Assembly (NCBI GenBank): GCA_040385825.1
Contig: JAZKGQ010000024.1
Location: 1 to 64,000, forward strand
Origin: JANNNF01 sp040385825
Lineage (GTDB): Bacteria; Pseudomonadota; Alphaproteobacteria; Rhodobacterales; Rhodobacteraceae
Length of the DNA stretch: 64,000 nucleotides
Direction: 5' to 3'
In this document: positions 37,039 through 45,394 of the stretch, piece after piece
How positions within the stretch are numbered: the stretch's first letter is position 1
Layout: each line of letters starts with the position of its first letter
Program-made: the position numbers and the translations under genes
The notes under the pieces: generated by a model
What the model was told of the DNA's origin: nothing
Seen by the model: the letters and a program-made list of their open reading frames with translations, nothing else
Database searches by the model: none

Positions 37039-37392
37039 ATGCCAACATTTTCCGTCCCCGTCCTGACCATCGGCCTGCTGCTGGCCTCCAACGTCTTCAT
37101 GACCTTCGCCTGGTACGGCCATCTGAAGTTCAAATCGACCGCCTTGATCACCGTCATCTTCATCAGTTGGGGCATCGCGTTCTTTGAATACCTGCTGATG
37201 GTGCCCGCAAACCGCATCGGACATGGCTATTTCTCGGCGGCCGAGCTGAAAACCATCCAGGAGGTGATCACCCTGACGGTTTTCGCCGTGTTTTCGGTGT
37301 TTTACCTGAAAGAGCCGCTGACCTGGAACCATGGGGTCGGGTTCGCTTTCATCGCCCTCGGCGCGTTTTTCATCTTTCACAAATGGAGCTAG
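37039..37392 (+). CDS. DUF486 (DMT-like) membrane protein
   Basis: A 117-aa inner-membrane protein with four predicted membrane helices and the DUF486 hallmarks TFAWYGHLKF, SWGIAFFEYLLMVPANRIGH and FYLKEPLTWNH. DUF486 resembles half-size drug/metabolite transporters and may work as a dimer; substrate unknown. It is divergent from pccB and followed 15 bases later by an MFS gene. Confidence 0.9.
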   Translation: MPTFSVPVLTIGLLLASNVFMTFAWYGHLKFKSTALITVIFISWGIAFFEYLLMVPANRIGHGYFSAAELKTIQEVITLTVFAVFSVFYLKEPLTWNHGVGFAFIALGAFFIFHKWS

Positions 37393-37407
37393 GGTCGCCC
37401 CTCTGAC

Positions 37408-38622
37408 ATGACCATATCCCCCCGCTTTCTGGACCGCACCACCCCGCCGCATATCGTGACGCTGATCCTGCTTGCGGGTCTGTCGGCGCTGACGATGAAC
37501 ATTTTCCTGCCCTCGCTGCCGGGAATGGCCGCGTGGTTCGACGCGCCCTATGCGCTGATGCAACTGTCGGTCGCGCTGTATCTGGGCCTGTCGGCGCTGC
37601 TGCAAATCGTGATCGGTCCGATATCGGACCGTTATGGCCGGCGTCCGGTGGTGCTGTGGTCCATGGTGTTGTTCTTGCTGGCAACCGTCGGCACGCTGCT
37701 GGCCCCGAACGCGACGGTCTTTCTGATCTTTCGCATGGCGCAGGCGGTGATTGCCGCCGGAATGGTGCTGAGCCGCGCCATCGTGCGCGACATGGTGGCC
37801 GATGCGCAGGCGGCGTCGATGATCGGCTATGTGACGATGGGCATGTCGATCGTGCCGATGATCGGGCCGGCGATTGGCGGGGTGCTGGATCAGGCCTTTG
37901 GCTGGCAAGCCAGCTTTGGCCTGCTGGGGCTGCTGGGTCTGGTGGTGCTGGCGCTGGTCTGGGCCGATCTGGGTGAAACCGCGACCATTCGCAAGGTCAG
38001 TTTTGCCGCCCAGATGCGGCAATACCCTGCCCTGCTTGGGTCGCAGCGGTTTTGGGGCTATGCGCTGTGTGCGGCGTTTTCCTCGGGGTCGTTCTTTGCC
38101 TATCTGGGCGGGGCACCCTATGTCGGCAACGTGATCTTCGGGCTGTCCTCGACGGAAATCGGCACGCTTTTTGCAATTACTGCGGTGGGTTACGCGGCGG
38201 GCAACTTTGCGGCGGGGCGGTTTTCGGTGCGGTTGGGCATGAACCGGATGGTGCTGACCGGCGCGGTCATCACGGTGGCCGGGCTTGGCACGCTGCTGAT
38301 GCTGACGCTGGCGGGGGTGCATTCGCCCTATGTGTTTTTCGGGCTGACGCTGACCATGGGCTTGGGCAACGGCATCACCCTGCCCAACGCCAATGCCGGG
38401 ATGCTGTCGATTCACCCCGAGCTTGCGGGCACGGCCTCGGGCCTTGGTGGTGCGATCATGATTGGCGGCGGGGCGGCGCTGGCCGCGCTGGCGGGGGCCT
38501 TGCTTGGCCCCGGATCGTCGGAATTGCCGCTGATCTGGCTGATGCTGGCCTCGGCTGTGGGTGCGCTGATCGCCATTCTTGCGGTCATTCGCCGCGCCCG
38601 GCGGATAGGCCTGTCCCCTTGA
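37408..38622 (+). CDS. Bcr/CflA-family MFS efflux transporter
   Basis: A 404-aa protein with 12 predicted membrane segments. The loop 2-3 motif is GPISDRYGRRPVVLWSM, and RAIVRDMVADAQAAS is typical of the Bcr/CflA drug-export group, as is MIGPAIGGVLDQAFGWQASF. It probably exports small toxic compounds by proton antiport; no specific substrate can be stated. It ends 55 bases before the ScfR-like regulator and may share its transcript. Confidence 0.88.
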   Translation: MTISPRFLDRTTPPHIVTLILLAGLSALTMNIFLPSLPGMAAWFDAPYALMQLSVALYLGLSALLQIVIGPISDRYGRRPVVLWSMVLFLLATVGTLLAPNATVFLIFRMAQAVIAAGMVLSRAIVRDMVADAQAASMIGYVTMGMSIVPMIGPAIGGVLDQAFGWQASFGLLGLLGLVVLALVWADLGETATIRKVSFAAQMRQYPALLGSQRFWGYALCAAFSSGSFFAYLGGAPYVGNVIFGLSSTEIGTLFAITAVGYAAGNFAAGRFSVRLGMNRMVLTGAVITVAGLGTLLMLTLAGVHSPYVFFGLTLTMGLGNGITLPNANAGMLSIHPELAGTASGLGGAIMIGGGAALAALAGALLGPGSSELPLIWLMLASAVGALIAILAVIRRARRIGLSP

Positions 38623-38631
38623 CGGGCAGTC

Positions 38632-38660
38632 TTTGCAAATTCACTGTCCAAATTTGCAAA
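38632..38660 (+). promoter_or_regulatory. Paired TTTGCAAA operator upstream of scfR
   Basis: Two perfect TTTGCAAA palindromes (38632-38639 and 38653-38660) have centres 21 bases apart, two helical turns, just 17 bases before the scfR start codon. The position overlapping the promoter and leader fits autoregulation by the product. A possible -35 (TTGACG, 38619-38624) lies just upstream. Confidence 0.8.
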
Positions 38661-38677
38661 GACCGGGAGGAGGCAAC

Positions 38678-40075
38678 ATGGCCACGCAAAAGCTCTATGC
38701 CGGGGTCAAGCTGCGCGAAATTCGCGCACGACTGGCCCTGACCCAGAAATCCTTTGCCGACCGTCTGGGCGTGTCACTGCCCTATCTGAACCAGATGGAA
38801 AACAACCACCGTCCGGTGTCGGCGGGGGTGGTGCTGGCGCTGGCGCAGGAGTTCGGGCTGGATGTCACCGAACTAACAGTGGGCGAAAGCGAGCGCATGG
38901 TGTCGGACATGCGCGAGGCCCTCGCCGACCCGGTGTTCGCGGCCAACGCGCCCCCGCTGGCCGACCTGCGGCTTGCGGCGTCGAATGCCCCGGCGCTGGC
39001 CCGCGCCTTTCTGGACCTGCACCGCGCCTATCGCCAGACCCACGAACGGCTGGCATCTTTGGACGAGGCCCTGGGCCGCGACGACGCCGCCCTGCGCCCT
39101 TCCCCGTGGGAGGAGGTGCGCGATTTCTTTCACTATTGCGACAATTACATTGATGCTGTCGACCGGGCTGCCGAACATTTCGCGGCGGCTGCAACTCCTG
39201 ATCATGACATAAAATATCTGGCTGAAACCCTGCTGCGCCGCCGGGGCATCAGCTTGCACTATTCCGATAATCCGGGCCTGCGCCACTATGATGCTGCCAG
39301 CCGCAGCCTGACCCTGTCGGCCCGCGCGCCCATGCCGACGCAGCGCTTTCAACTGCTGCTGCAAATCGCCCTGATCGCGCATGACGACCTGCTGGAAGCC
39401 ACCCTTGATCTGGCCCGCTTTCAAACGCCCGAGGCGCGTGACATCGCGAAGATCGGCCTCGCCAACTACTTTGCCGGGGCCGCGCTGCTGCCCTATCGCG
39501 CCTTCCAGAAGGCCGCCATCGACACCCGCCATGATCTGGAACGCCTGGCCGATCTGTTCGGGGCCTCGGTCGAGCAGGTGGCGCATCGGTTGTCGACGCT
39601 GCAACGACCGGGGGCCAAGGGGATTCCGTTCTTCTTTGTGCGCGTCGATCAGGCGGGCACAATCACCAAACGCCATTCCGCGACCCGCCTGCAATTCGCG
39701 CGGTTTGGCGGGGCCTGCCCGCTGTGGAACGTGCATTCGGCCTTTGAAACCCCCGGCAAGTTCTTGCGCCAATTGGCAGAAACGCCGGATGGGGTGCGCT
39801 ATCTTTGCCTGTCGCGCGATGTGTCGAAACCGGCGGGCGCATTCCTGGCCCCGGTGCGGCGCTATGCCATCGGCCTTGGCTGCGAGGTGCAGCACGCCGC
39901 CGCGATGGTCTATTCCGACGGGCTGGATCTGAAGGGCCGCTTTGAACCCATCGGCATTTCCTGCCGGATCTGCGACCGCAAGACCTGCCATCAACGGTCG
40001 GTCCCGCCGCTGGAACGCCGCCTGCGCGTGACCCCGGATCATCGCGGCGTGCTGCCCTACGAGATTGCGGATTGA
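38678..40075 (+). CDS. Short-chain fatty acyl-CoA regulator (ScfR/PccR type), XRE family
   Basis: A 465-aa regulator. The N-terminal helix-turn-helix (about residues 8-65) contains REIRARLALTQKSFADRLG and VSLPYLNQMENNHRPVS. A long effector domain of the ScfR/RamB group follows, ending in a cysteine cluster (CRICDRKTC) that may bind a metal or a cluster. In Rhodobacter sphaeroides the homologous PccR senses propionyl-CoA and activates pccB. Here it lies near pccB and carries matching TTTGCAAA sites before its own gene. The start at 38678 follows GGGAGGAGG at good spacing, better than the in-frame codon at 38633. Confidence 0.87.
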   Translation: MATQKLYAGVKLREIRARLALTQKSFADRLGVSLPYLNQMENNHRPVSAGVVLALAQEFGLDVTELTVGESERMVSDMREALADPVFAANAPPLADLRLAASNAPALARAFLDLHRAYRQTHERLASLDEALGRDDAALRPSPWEEVRDFFHYCDNYIDAVDRAAEHFAAAATPDHDIKYLAETLLRRRGISLHYSDNPGLRHYDAASRSLTLSARAPMPTQRFQLLLQIALIAHDDLLEATLDLARFQTPEARDIAKIGLANYFAGAALLPYRAFQKAAIDTRHDLERLADLFGASVEQVAHRLSTLQRPGAKGIPFFFVRVDQAGTITKRHSATRLQFARFGGACPLWNVHSAFETPGKFLRQLAETPDGVRYLCLSRDVSKPAGAFLAPVRRYAIGLGCEVQHAAAMVYSDGLDLKGRFEPIGISCRICDRKTCHQRSVPPLERRLRVTPDHRGVLPYEIAD

Positions 40076-40147
40076 CCGCGCTTGATGTGCGAAACCGCCT
40101 GCGCTAGCACTGAAATTCAGCGAACACGCGCAGATAGAGGCTGACCC

Positions 40148-40630
40148 ATGCAGATTTCCGGCCAGACCGACATTCTTGTGCCCCCCGCCCATGCCATCGA
40201 GGCGCTGCAATCGCGGGCGCATCTGGAACGCTTTCTGCTGGGCACATCCGGGCTGAAGGAAACCGGGCCGGGCCAGTACAGTTTTGCCATTCAGCGCCGT
40301 CTGGCGGTGATCACGCTGAACCTGCCCGGCACGCTTTCCGTCACTGAAACCGCGCCAGGGCGGGTCTGTCATTTTGAGGCCAAGGCCGCGCATCTTATTG
40401 GCGGGTCTGCACAATTGGCGCTGGACATGACGTTTGACGCGACACCGCGCGGCACGCATCTGACCTGGATCGGCACGCTGGACAGCAGCGGGCTGGCCCG
40501 GCAGGTACTGCGCGAAAAGGAATCCCGCATCGGCGACGTTGTTGCCCAGATCATGGCAGAATTCAAGATGCGGGTGCAGACCGAGGCGCGGCTGGCGGCT
40601 ATCGTTGTGAAACCCGCCAATCGGGGTTGA
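40148..40630 (+). CDS. SRPBCC (CoxG-like) family protein
   Basis: A 160-aa protein of the START/Bet v1 (SRPBCC) fold, CoxG-like: a beta-rich chain (PGQYSFAIQRR, PGRVCHFEAKA, PRGTHLTWIGTLD) ending in a long helix (RIGDVVAQIMAEFKM). Such folds bind hydrophobic ligands or membranes. No carbon monoxide dehydrogenase gene is nearby, so the CoxG name refers to fold only. Its 3' end overlaps the choline dehydrogenase gene by 32 bases, tail to tail. Confidence 0.78.
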   Translation: MQISGQTDILVPPAHAIEALQSRAHLERFLLGTSGLKETGPGQYSFAIQRRLAVITLNLPGTLSVTETAPGRVCHFEAKAAHLIGGSAQLALDMTFDATPRGTHLTWIGTLDSSGLARQVLREKESRIGDVVAQIMAEFKMRVQTEARLAAIVVKPANRG

Positions 40631-42248
40631 TCCAGGGTTCCTGATTGCTGGGGGCCAGCGGTTGCCGCCCCAGAATATGGTCCGCCGCCTTTTCGCCCAC
40701 CATGATCGACGGCGCGTTCAGGTTGCCATTGGTCACCTGCGGGAAGATCGAGCTGTCGGCCACCCGCAGCCCATCGACCCCGATCACCCGGCATTCGGGG
40801 TCCACCACCGCCATCGGATCATCGCGCCGCCCCATCCGCGCGGTGCCGCAGGGATGATAGGCACTTTCGACATGGTCCTTGATGAACGCATCCAGCTCGG
40901 CATCGGTCTGCACCGACGCCCCCGGCTGGATTTCGTGTTTCAGATAGGGTTTGAACGCCTCTTGCCCGAAAATCTCGCGCGTCAGGCGAATGCAGGTGCG
41001 GAAATCCTCCCAGTCACTGGGGTCGGACATATAGTTGAAGCGGATGCGCGGCGCGTCTGCCGGATTGCCCGACCGCAGCGTGACATCGCCCCGGCTTTTC
41101 GACCGCATCGGGCCGACATGCGCCTGAAAGCCATGCCCTTCAGCCGCAGCCTTGCCATCGTAGCGCACGGCAATCGGCAGGAAATGATATTGAATATCAG
41201 GATATTCCACCCCGATCTTCGAGCGGATGAAGGCGCAGGCCTCGAACTGGTTGCTGGCCCCCAGACCCTTGCCGGTGAACAGCCATTGCGCCCCGATCAT
41301 CGCCTTGCCCCAGAGGTTCCAGTACTTGAACAAGGACACCGGCTGGCTGGCCGCGAATTGCAGATACAGCTCCAGATGGTCTTGCAGATTGGCCCCCACG
41401 CCGGGGCGGTCGGCGACCAAGGGCACGCCATGTCCGGCCAGATGCGCGGCAGGGCCTATTCCCGAAAGCATCAGTATTTTCGGGGTGTTGATGGATGAAG
41501 CTGCCACGATGACCTCACGGTCGGCGCGGATCACCTCGATCACCTCGCCGCGCGAAATCTCGACGCCCACAGCCCGGCCGGCCTCGATGATCACCCGCCG
41601 CGCGAAGGCGCGGATCACCTGGACATTGCCGGTCGCCTGCGCGGGCCGCAGATAGGCGTTGGCGGCAGACCAGCGCCGCCCCTTCCAGATCGTCGCCTCC
41701 ATCGGGCCAAAACCCTCTTGCTGCTGGCCGTTGTAATCGGCCGTCACCGGATAGCCCGCCTGCGCCCCCGCCTTCAGGAAGGCGCCGAACAGCGGGTTGT
41801 GGCGCGGGCCACGGGTGATGTGCAGCGGGCCTTTGTCGCCGCGAAAGCTGGGGCCGGACGCGCCATGGGCGTGTTCCATCCGCTGAAAATAGGGCAGCAC
41901 ATCGGCATAGGCCCACCCTTGCGCGCCCAGATCGGCCCAGGTGTCGAAATCGCGGGCGTGGCCGCGCACATAGACCATGCCGTTGATCGACGACGACCCG
42001 CCGATCACCTTGCCGCGCGGGGTGGCCAGCACCCGCCCCCCCAGATGTGGTTCAGGGTCAGACGCAAACCCCCAGTCATAGATCCCCATGTTCATCGGAT
42101 AGGATAGGGCCGCCGGCATCTGGATGAACGGCCCGGCATCGGACCCGCCATGTTCGATGATCGCCACCCGCCGCCCGGCCTCGGCCAGCCTGTAGGCCAG
42201 CGCGCAGCCCGCCGACCCGGCCCCGATGATCACATAATCCGCGTGCAT
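40599..42248 (-). CDS. betA: Choline dehydrogenase
   Basis: A 549-aa FAD-dependent GMC oxidoreductase that oxidises choline to betaine aldehyde (and can go on to betaine). The FAD-binding motif IIGAGSAGCALAYRL is at the N-terminus, GKVIGGSSSINGMVYVRGH is the first GMC signature, and the C-terminal active-site histidine lies in HVESAYHPCGTARMG. The start at 42248 (MHADYVIIGAG) is the family start; an in-frame codon 8 upstream adds nothing conserved. It is the last gene of the betI-betB-betA operon, 36 bases after betB. It probably associates with the inner membrane. Confidence 0.95.
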   Translation of the reverse strand: MHADYVIIGAGSAGCALAYRLAEAGRRVAIIEHGGSDAGPFIQMPAALSYPMNMGIYDWGFASDPEPHLGGRVLATPRGKVIGGSSSINGMVYVRGHARDFDTWADLGAQGWAYADVLPYFQRMEHAHGASGPSFRGDKGPLHITRGPRHNPLFGAFLKAGAQAGYPVTADYNGQQQEGFGPMEATIWKGRRWSAANAYLRPAQATGNVQVIRAFARRVIIEAGRAVGVEISRGEVIEVIRADREVIVAASSINTPKILMLSGIGPAAHLAGHGVPLVADRPGVGANLQDHLELYLQFAASQPVSLFKYWNLWGKAMIGAQWLFTGKGLGASNQFEACAFIRSKIGVEYPDIQYHFLPIAVRYDGKAAAEGHGFQAHVGPMRSKSRGDVTLRSGNPADAPRIRFNYMSDPSDWEDFRTCIRLTREIFGQEAFKPYLKHEIQPGASVQTDAELDAFIKDHVESAYHPCGTARMGRRDDPMAVVDPECRVIGVDGLRVADSSIFPQVTNGNLNAPSIMVGEKAADHILGRQPLAPSNQEPWINPDWRVSQR

Positions 42249-42284
42249 TCTTTTATCTTCTCTGTTTATCAACGGGTTGAGGTG

Positions 42285-43736
42285 TCAGTACGGGGCGTCC
42301 ACCGGCCCCATGCCGACATAGACCGATTTGACCTGGGTATAATGCGCGACCGCCGCATGGCCGTTTTCGCGGCCCACGCCACTGGCCTTCACGCCGCCAA
42401 ACGGGGCTTCCACCGGGGTCAGGTTATAGGCGTTGATCCAGCAGGTGCCCGCCTGCAAAGCCCCGATCACCCGGTGCGCGCGGGTCAGATCGGCGGTGAA
42501 CACCCCCGCCGCCAGACCGAATTCGCTGGCGTTGGCGCGGGCAACGGCCTCGTCTTCGCTGTCGAAATCCAAGACCGCCATCACCGGGCCGAACACTTCT
42601 TCGCGGGCAAGGGTCATGTCGTCGGTCACATCGGCAAAGACCGTCGGCTGCACGAAACAGCCCGAATCCCCCGCCCTGCCGCCGCCGCAAATCAGCGTCG
42701 CCCCTTCGGCCTTGGCAGTCTCCATATAGCCCAAAACTTTGGCCAACTGCCCGTCAGACACCAGCGGCCCCATTTGCGTCGCCAGATCCAGCGGGTCGCC
42801 CAAGGTGATTCCCGCCGTCCGCGCCGCCAGACGTTCCAGAAACCGCGCCTTGATGCCCTTTTGCACGAAAACGCGAGTGCCATTGCTGCAGACCTGGCCC
42901 GCAGAATAGAAATTCCCCAGCATTGCCGCACCAACGGCGTCTTCCACGCTGGCATCGTCGAACACCAGAATCGGGGATTTGCCGCCCAGTTCCATCGTCA
43001 CATGCCGCACGCCAGCCGCCGCCGCCGCATAGACTTTGCGCCCGGTCGGCACCGATCCGGTCAGCGAAACCTTGGCGACCCGCGCGTCGGTGACCAAGGC
43101 CCCGCCAACCGCGCCACGCCCCTGCACCACGTTGAACAGACCCGCAGGCAGGCCCGCCTCGATGAAGATCTCGGCCAGTTTCAGCGCGCCCAAGGGGGTC
43201 ACTTCCGACGGTTTGAACACCATCGCATTGCCAAGCGCCAAGGCCGGCGCGGACTTCCAGCAGGCGATCTGCGAGGGGTAATTCCACGCGCCAATGCCGA
43301 CACAGACCCCCAAAGGCTCGCGCAGCGTGTAGACGAAATCGCGCCCCAAGGGGATGGTTTCGCCCACGACGGTCGGGGCCAGCCCGGCAAAATACTCCAG
43401 CGCATCGGCCCCCGAGGGCCAGTCCGCCACCAGCGTTTCCTGCAACGGCTTGCCGGTATCCAGCGTTTCCAGCCGGGCCAGATCCTCGTTGCGCGCACGG
43501 ATCAGGTCCGCCGCCCGCCGCAAGATCCGCGCGCGATCCACCGGGCGCGTCGCAGCCCACGCCCCTTGCGCCCGCGTGGCCGAGGCCAGGGCCGCCTCGA
43601 CAATCGCAGGCGTAGCCTCGTGCAAAACGGCGATCACTTCGCCGGTGGCGGGATAGATCACTTCGATCGCAGCGCCTGCCTCATCCTCGATATAGTGGCC
43701 GTTCACAAAATGCGACGCTACTGGTTGTGATTTCAT
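42285..43736 (-). CDS. betB: Betaine aldehyde dehydrogenase
   Basis: A 483-aa NAD(P)+-dependent aldehyde dehydrogenase making glycine betaine. The catalytic Glu lies in MELGGKSPILVFDD and the catalytic Cys in SAGQVCSNGTRVFV. Length and the C-terminal stretch match BetB. It overlaps the betI gene by 4 bases and precedes betA. Betaine is an osmoprotectant and a carbon/nitrogen source. Confidence 0.95.
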   Translation of the reverse strand: MKSQPVASHFVNGHYIEDEAGAAIEVIYPATGEVIAVLHEATPAIVEAALASATRAQGAWAATRPVDRARILRRAADLIRARNEDLARLETLDTGKPLQETLVADWPSGADALEYFAGLAPTVVGETIPLGRDFVYTLREPLGVCVGIGAWNYPSQIACWKSAPALALGNAMVFKPSEVTPLGALKLAEIFIEAGLPAGLFNVVQGRGAVGGALVTDARVAKVSLTGSVPTGRKVYAAAAAGVRHVTMELGGKSPILVFDDASVEDAVGAAMLGNFYSAGQVCSNGTRVFVQKGIKARFLERLAARTAGITLGDPLDLATQMGPLVSDGQLAKVLGYMETAKAEGATLICGGGRAGDSGCFVQPTVFADVTDDMTLAREEVFGPVMAVLDFDSEDEAVARANASEFGLAAGVFTADLTRAHRVIGALQAGTCWINAYNLTPVEAPFGGVKASGVGRENGHAAVAHYTQVKSVYVGMGPVDAPY

Positions 43737-44317
43737 GCCGTAAACCCTTCCAATTGCTGCGACAGGTAATCCAGTGCCACCGCCACAGCAGAGGCCGCAT
43801 CCGGCGGCCCCGATTTCAACCCTTCGCGCAGGTACAGCCCGTCTATCAACGCGCCCAGACCTGTCGCCACCATCGCCGCCCGGTCGCCCGCCAGCCCCCG
43901 CAAATTCGCCAGCAGGTTCGACTGCAACCGGCCCTGATAGATCGCAAGCAGCCGCTTTGCCTCGGGCACCGTCTGCGCCAGCACCCAGAAATTCAGCCAG
44001 GCCCCCACTGTTTCGCGGCGGAAATTGCCCGCCGAAAACGAGGCCCGCAGAATCGCCCGCAGCCGCGCCTCCGGCCCTTCGGCCACCGCCAGCGCCCCCC
44101 GCACCTCGGCGCCGTACAGGGTCAGGACATGGCGCATCGCGGCCAGAAACATCTCTTCCTTGCTGCCGAAATAGTGATGCGCCAGCGCCGACGACATGCC
44201 CGCCCGCTTGGCGATCTGGCTGACCGTCACATCCAAAGACCCCGCCCGCCCGATCTCGGTGATCGTGGCTTTGACGAGCGCCGCCTTTCGGATAGGCTCC
44301 ATCCCAAGCTTCGGCAT
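43733..44317 (-). CDS. betI: TetR-family repressor of choline genes
   Basis: A 194-aa TetR-type regulator starting MPKLGMEPIRKAALVKAT, the BetI family opening. The helix-turn-helix runs VTVSQIAKRAGMSSALAHHYFGSKEEMF (start about residue 31). The C-terminal ligand domain would respond to choline. The start at 44317 was preferred to an in-frame codon 8 upstream because it matches the BetI start. It is first in the bet operon and faces choX, with a palindromic operator between. Confidence 0.93.
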   Translation of the reverse strand: MPKLGMEPIRKAALVKATITEIGRAGSLDVTVSQIAKRAGMSSALAHHYFGSKEEMFLAAMRHVLTLYGAEVRGALAVAEGPEARLRAILRASFSAGNFRRETVGAWLNFWVLAQTVPEAKRLLAIYQGRLQSNLLANLRGLAGDRAAMVATGLGALIDGLYLREGLKSGPPDAASAVAVALDYLSQQLEGFTA

Positions 44318-44364
44318 CGGTGCGGCCCCTTCAGAAAACACTTGCCAAACCGAATAAGCGTGAA

Positions 44365-44386
44365 GTTTATTGACTCGTCAATCAAC
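44365..44386. promoter_or_regulatory. Probable BetI operator between betI and choX
   Basis: A perfect inverted repeat ATTGAC-TC-GTCAAT (44369-44382), extending to a near-perfect 22-base palindrome. It lies 51 bases before betI and 23 bases before choX. On the leftward strand it overlaps a consensus-like -35 (TTGACG) followed about 17-19 bases later by a TATT-type -10. One bound BetI dimer could thus control both the bet and cho genes. Confidence 0.82.
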
Positions 44387-44405
44387 AAAAACCGGGGAGT
44401 ATCCA

Positions 44406-45326
44406 ATGACCTTCAAATCCGCTCTGCTGGCGACGACGGCAGTCCTTGCGATGTCGTCGTCCGCCTTCGCCCAAGTCTGCGACAAAGTGACGTTTTCCGA
44501 TGTGGGCTGGACCGACATCACCGTGACCACTTCGGCCACCAAGCAGGTGCTCGAAGCCCTTGGCTATGAGGTCGATGTGAAGATCCTGGCGGTGCCGGTG
44601 ACGTTCCAGTCGCTGGAAACCGGCGATATCGACGTGTTCCTGGGCAACTGGATGCCCGCCCAGCAAGGCGCGATCCAGCCCTACCTCGACAGCGGCACCA
44701 TCGAAGTGGTCAGCACCAACCTCGAAGGCACCAAGTACACGCTCGCCGTGCCGACCTATCTGTATGACAAGGGCCTGAAAACCTACGCCGATGTGGCCAA
44801 GTTCAAGGACGAGCTGGAAGGCAAGATCTATGGCATTGAGGCCGGCAATGAAGGCAACGGCTATCTGATATCGCTGACCGAGGCCGGCAAGGCGTTTGAA
44901 GGCATGGAAGTGGTCGAAAGCTCGGAACAGGGCATGCTGGCGCAGGTGTCGCGCAACTATCCCGACCAGAAGGGCATCGTCTTCCTTGGCTGGGAACCGC
45001 ATCCGATGAACGCCAACTTCGATCTGAAATATCTGAGCGGCGGCGAAGATTTCTTTGGCGGCGAAGGCGTGGTGCAGACCGTGGCCCGCAAGGGCTATGC
45101 GGCCGAATGCCCGAACATCGCCAAGCTGCTGACCAACCAGAAGTTCAGCCTGCCGATGGAAAACGAGATCATGGGCAAGATCCTTGACGGTGGCGAAGAC
45201 GCCGATGACGCCGTTTCCGCCTGGATCAAGGCCAACCCCGCAACCCTGGACACCTGGCTTGCCGGCGTGACCACCAAGGATGGCGGCGACGGTCTGCCCG
45301 CGGTCAAGGCGGCCTTCGGCCTCTGA
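44406..45326 (+). CDS. choX: Choline ABC transporter, periplasmic binding protein
   Basis: A 306-aa protein. The signal peptide ends SSSAFA, cleaved before QVCDKVTF, then the ChoX/ProX-type OpuAC fold. VFLGNWMPAQQG and GWEPHPMNANFDL carry aromatic residues of the quaternary-amine cage. Two cysteines (in QVCDK and AAECPNI) fit the disulfide of ChoX. The start at 44406 has GGGGAG upstream; the codon at 44370 would overlap the operator. It is the first gene of the choXWV operon, with a hairpin before choW. Confidence 0.93.
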   Translation: MTFKSALLATTAVLAMSSSAFAQVCDKVTFSDVGWTDITVTTSATKQVLEALGYEVDVKILAVPVTFQSLETGDIDVFLGNWMPAQQGAIQPYLDSGTIEVVSTNLEGTKYTLAVPTYLYDKGLKTYADVAKFKDELEGKIYGIEAGNEGNGYLISLTEAGKAFEGMEVVESSEQGMLAQVSRNYPDQKGIVFLGWEPHPMNANFDLKYLSGGEDFFGGEGVVQTVARKGYAAECPNIAKLLTNQKFSLPMENEIMGKILDGGEDADDAVSAWIKANPATLDTWLAGVTTKDGGDGLPAVKAAFGL

Positions 45327-45332
45327 TCTCGC

Positions 45333-45359
45333 AAAGGGCGGCGTCACGGCCGCCCTTTT
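45333..45359 (+). terminator. Hairpin between choX and choW (partial terminator)
   Basis: AAAGGGCGGC (45333-45342) pairs perfectly with GCCGCCCTTT (45349-45358), ending in TTTT. It lies inside the cho operon, so it probably ends part of the transcripts or protects the choX message, giving more binding protein than permease and ATPase. Confidence 0.82.
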
Positions 45360-45394
45360 CACTTTCAGCCCTGCGACGCGGAGACAGACCCCGG

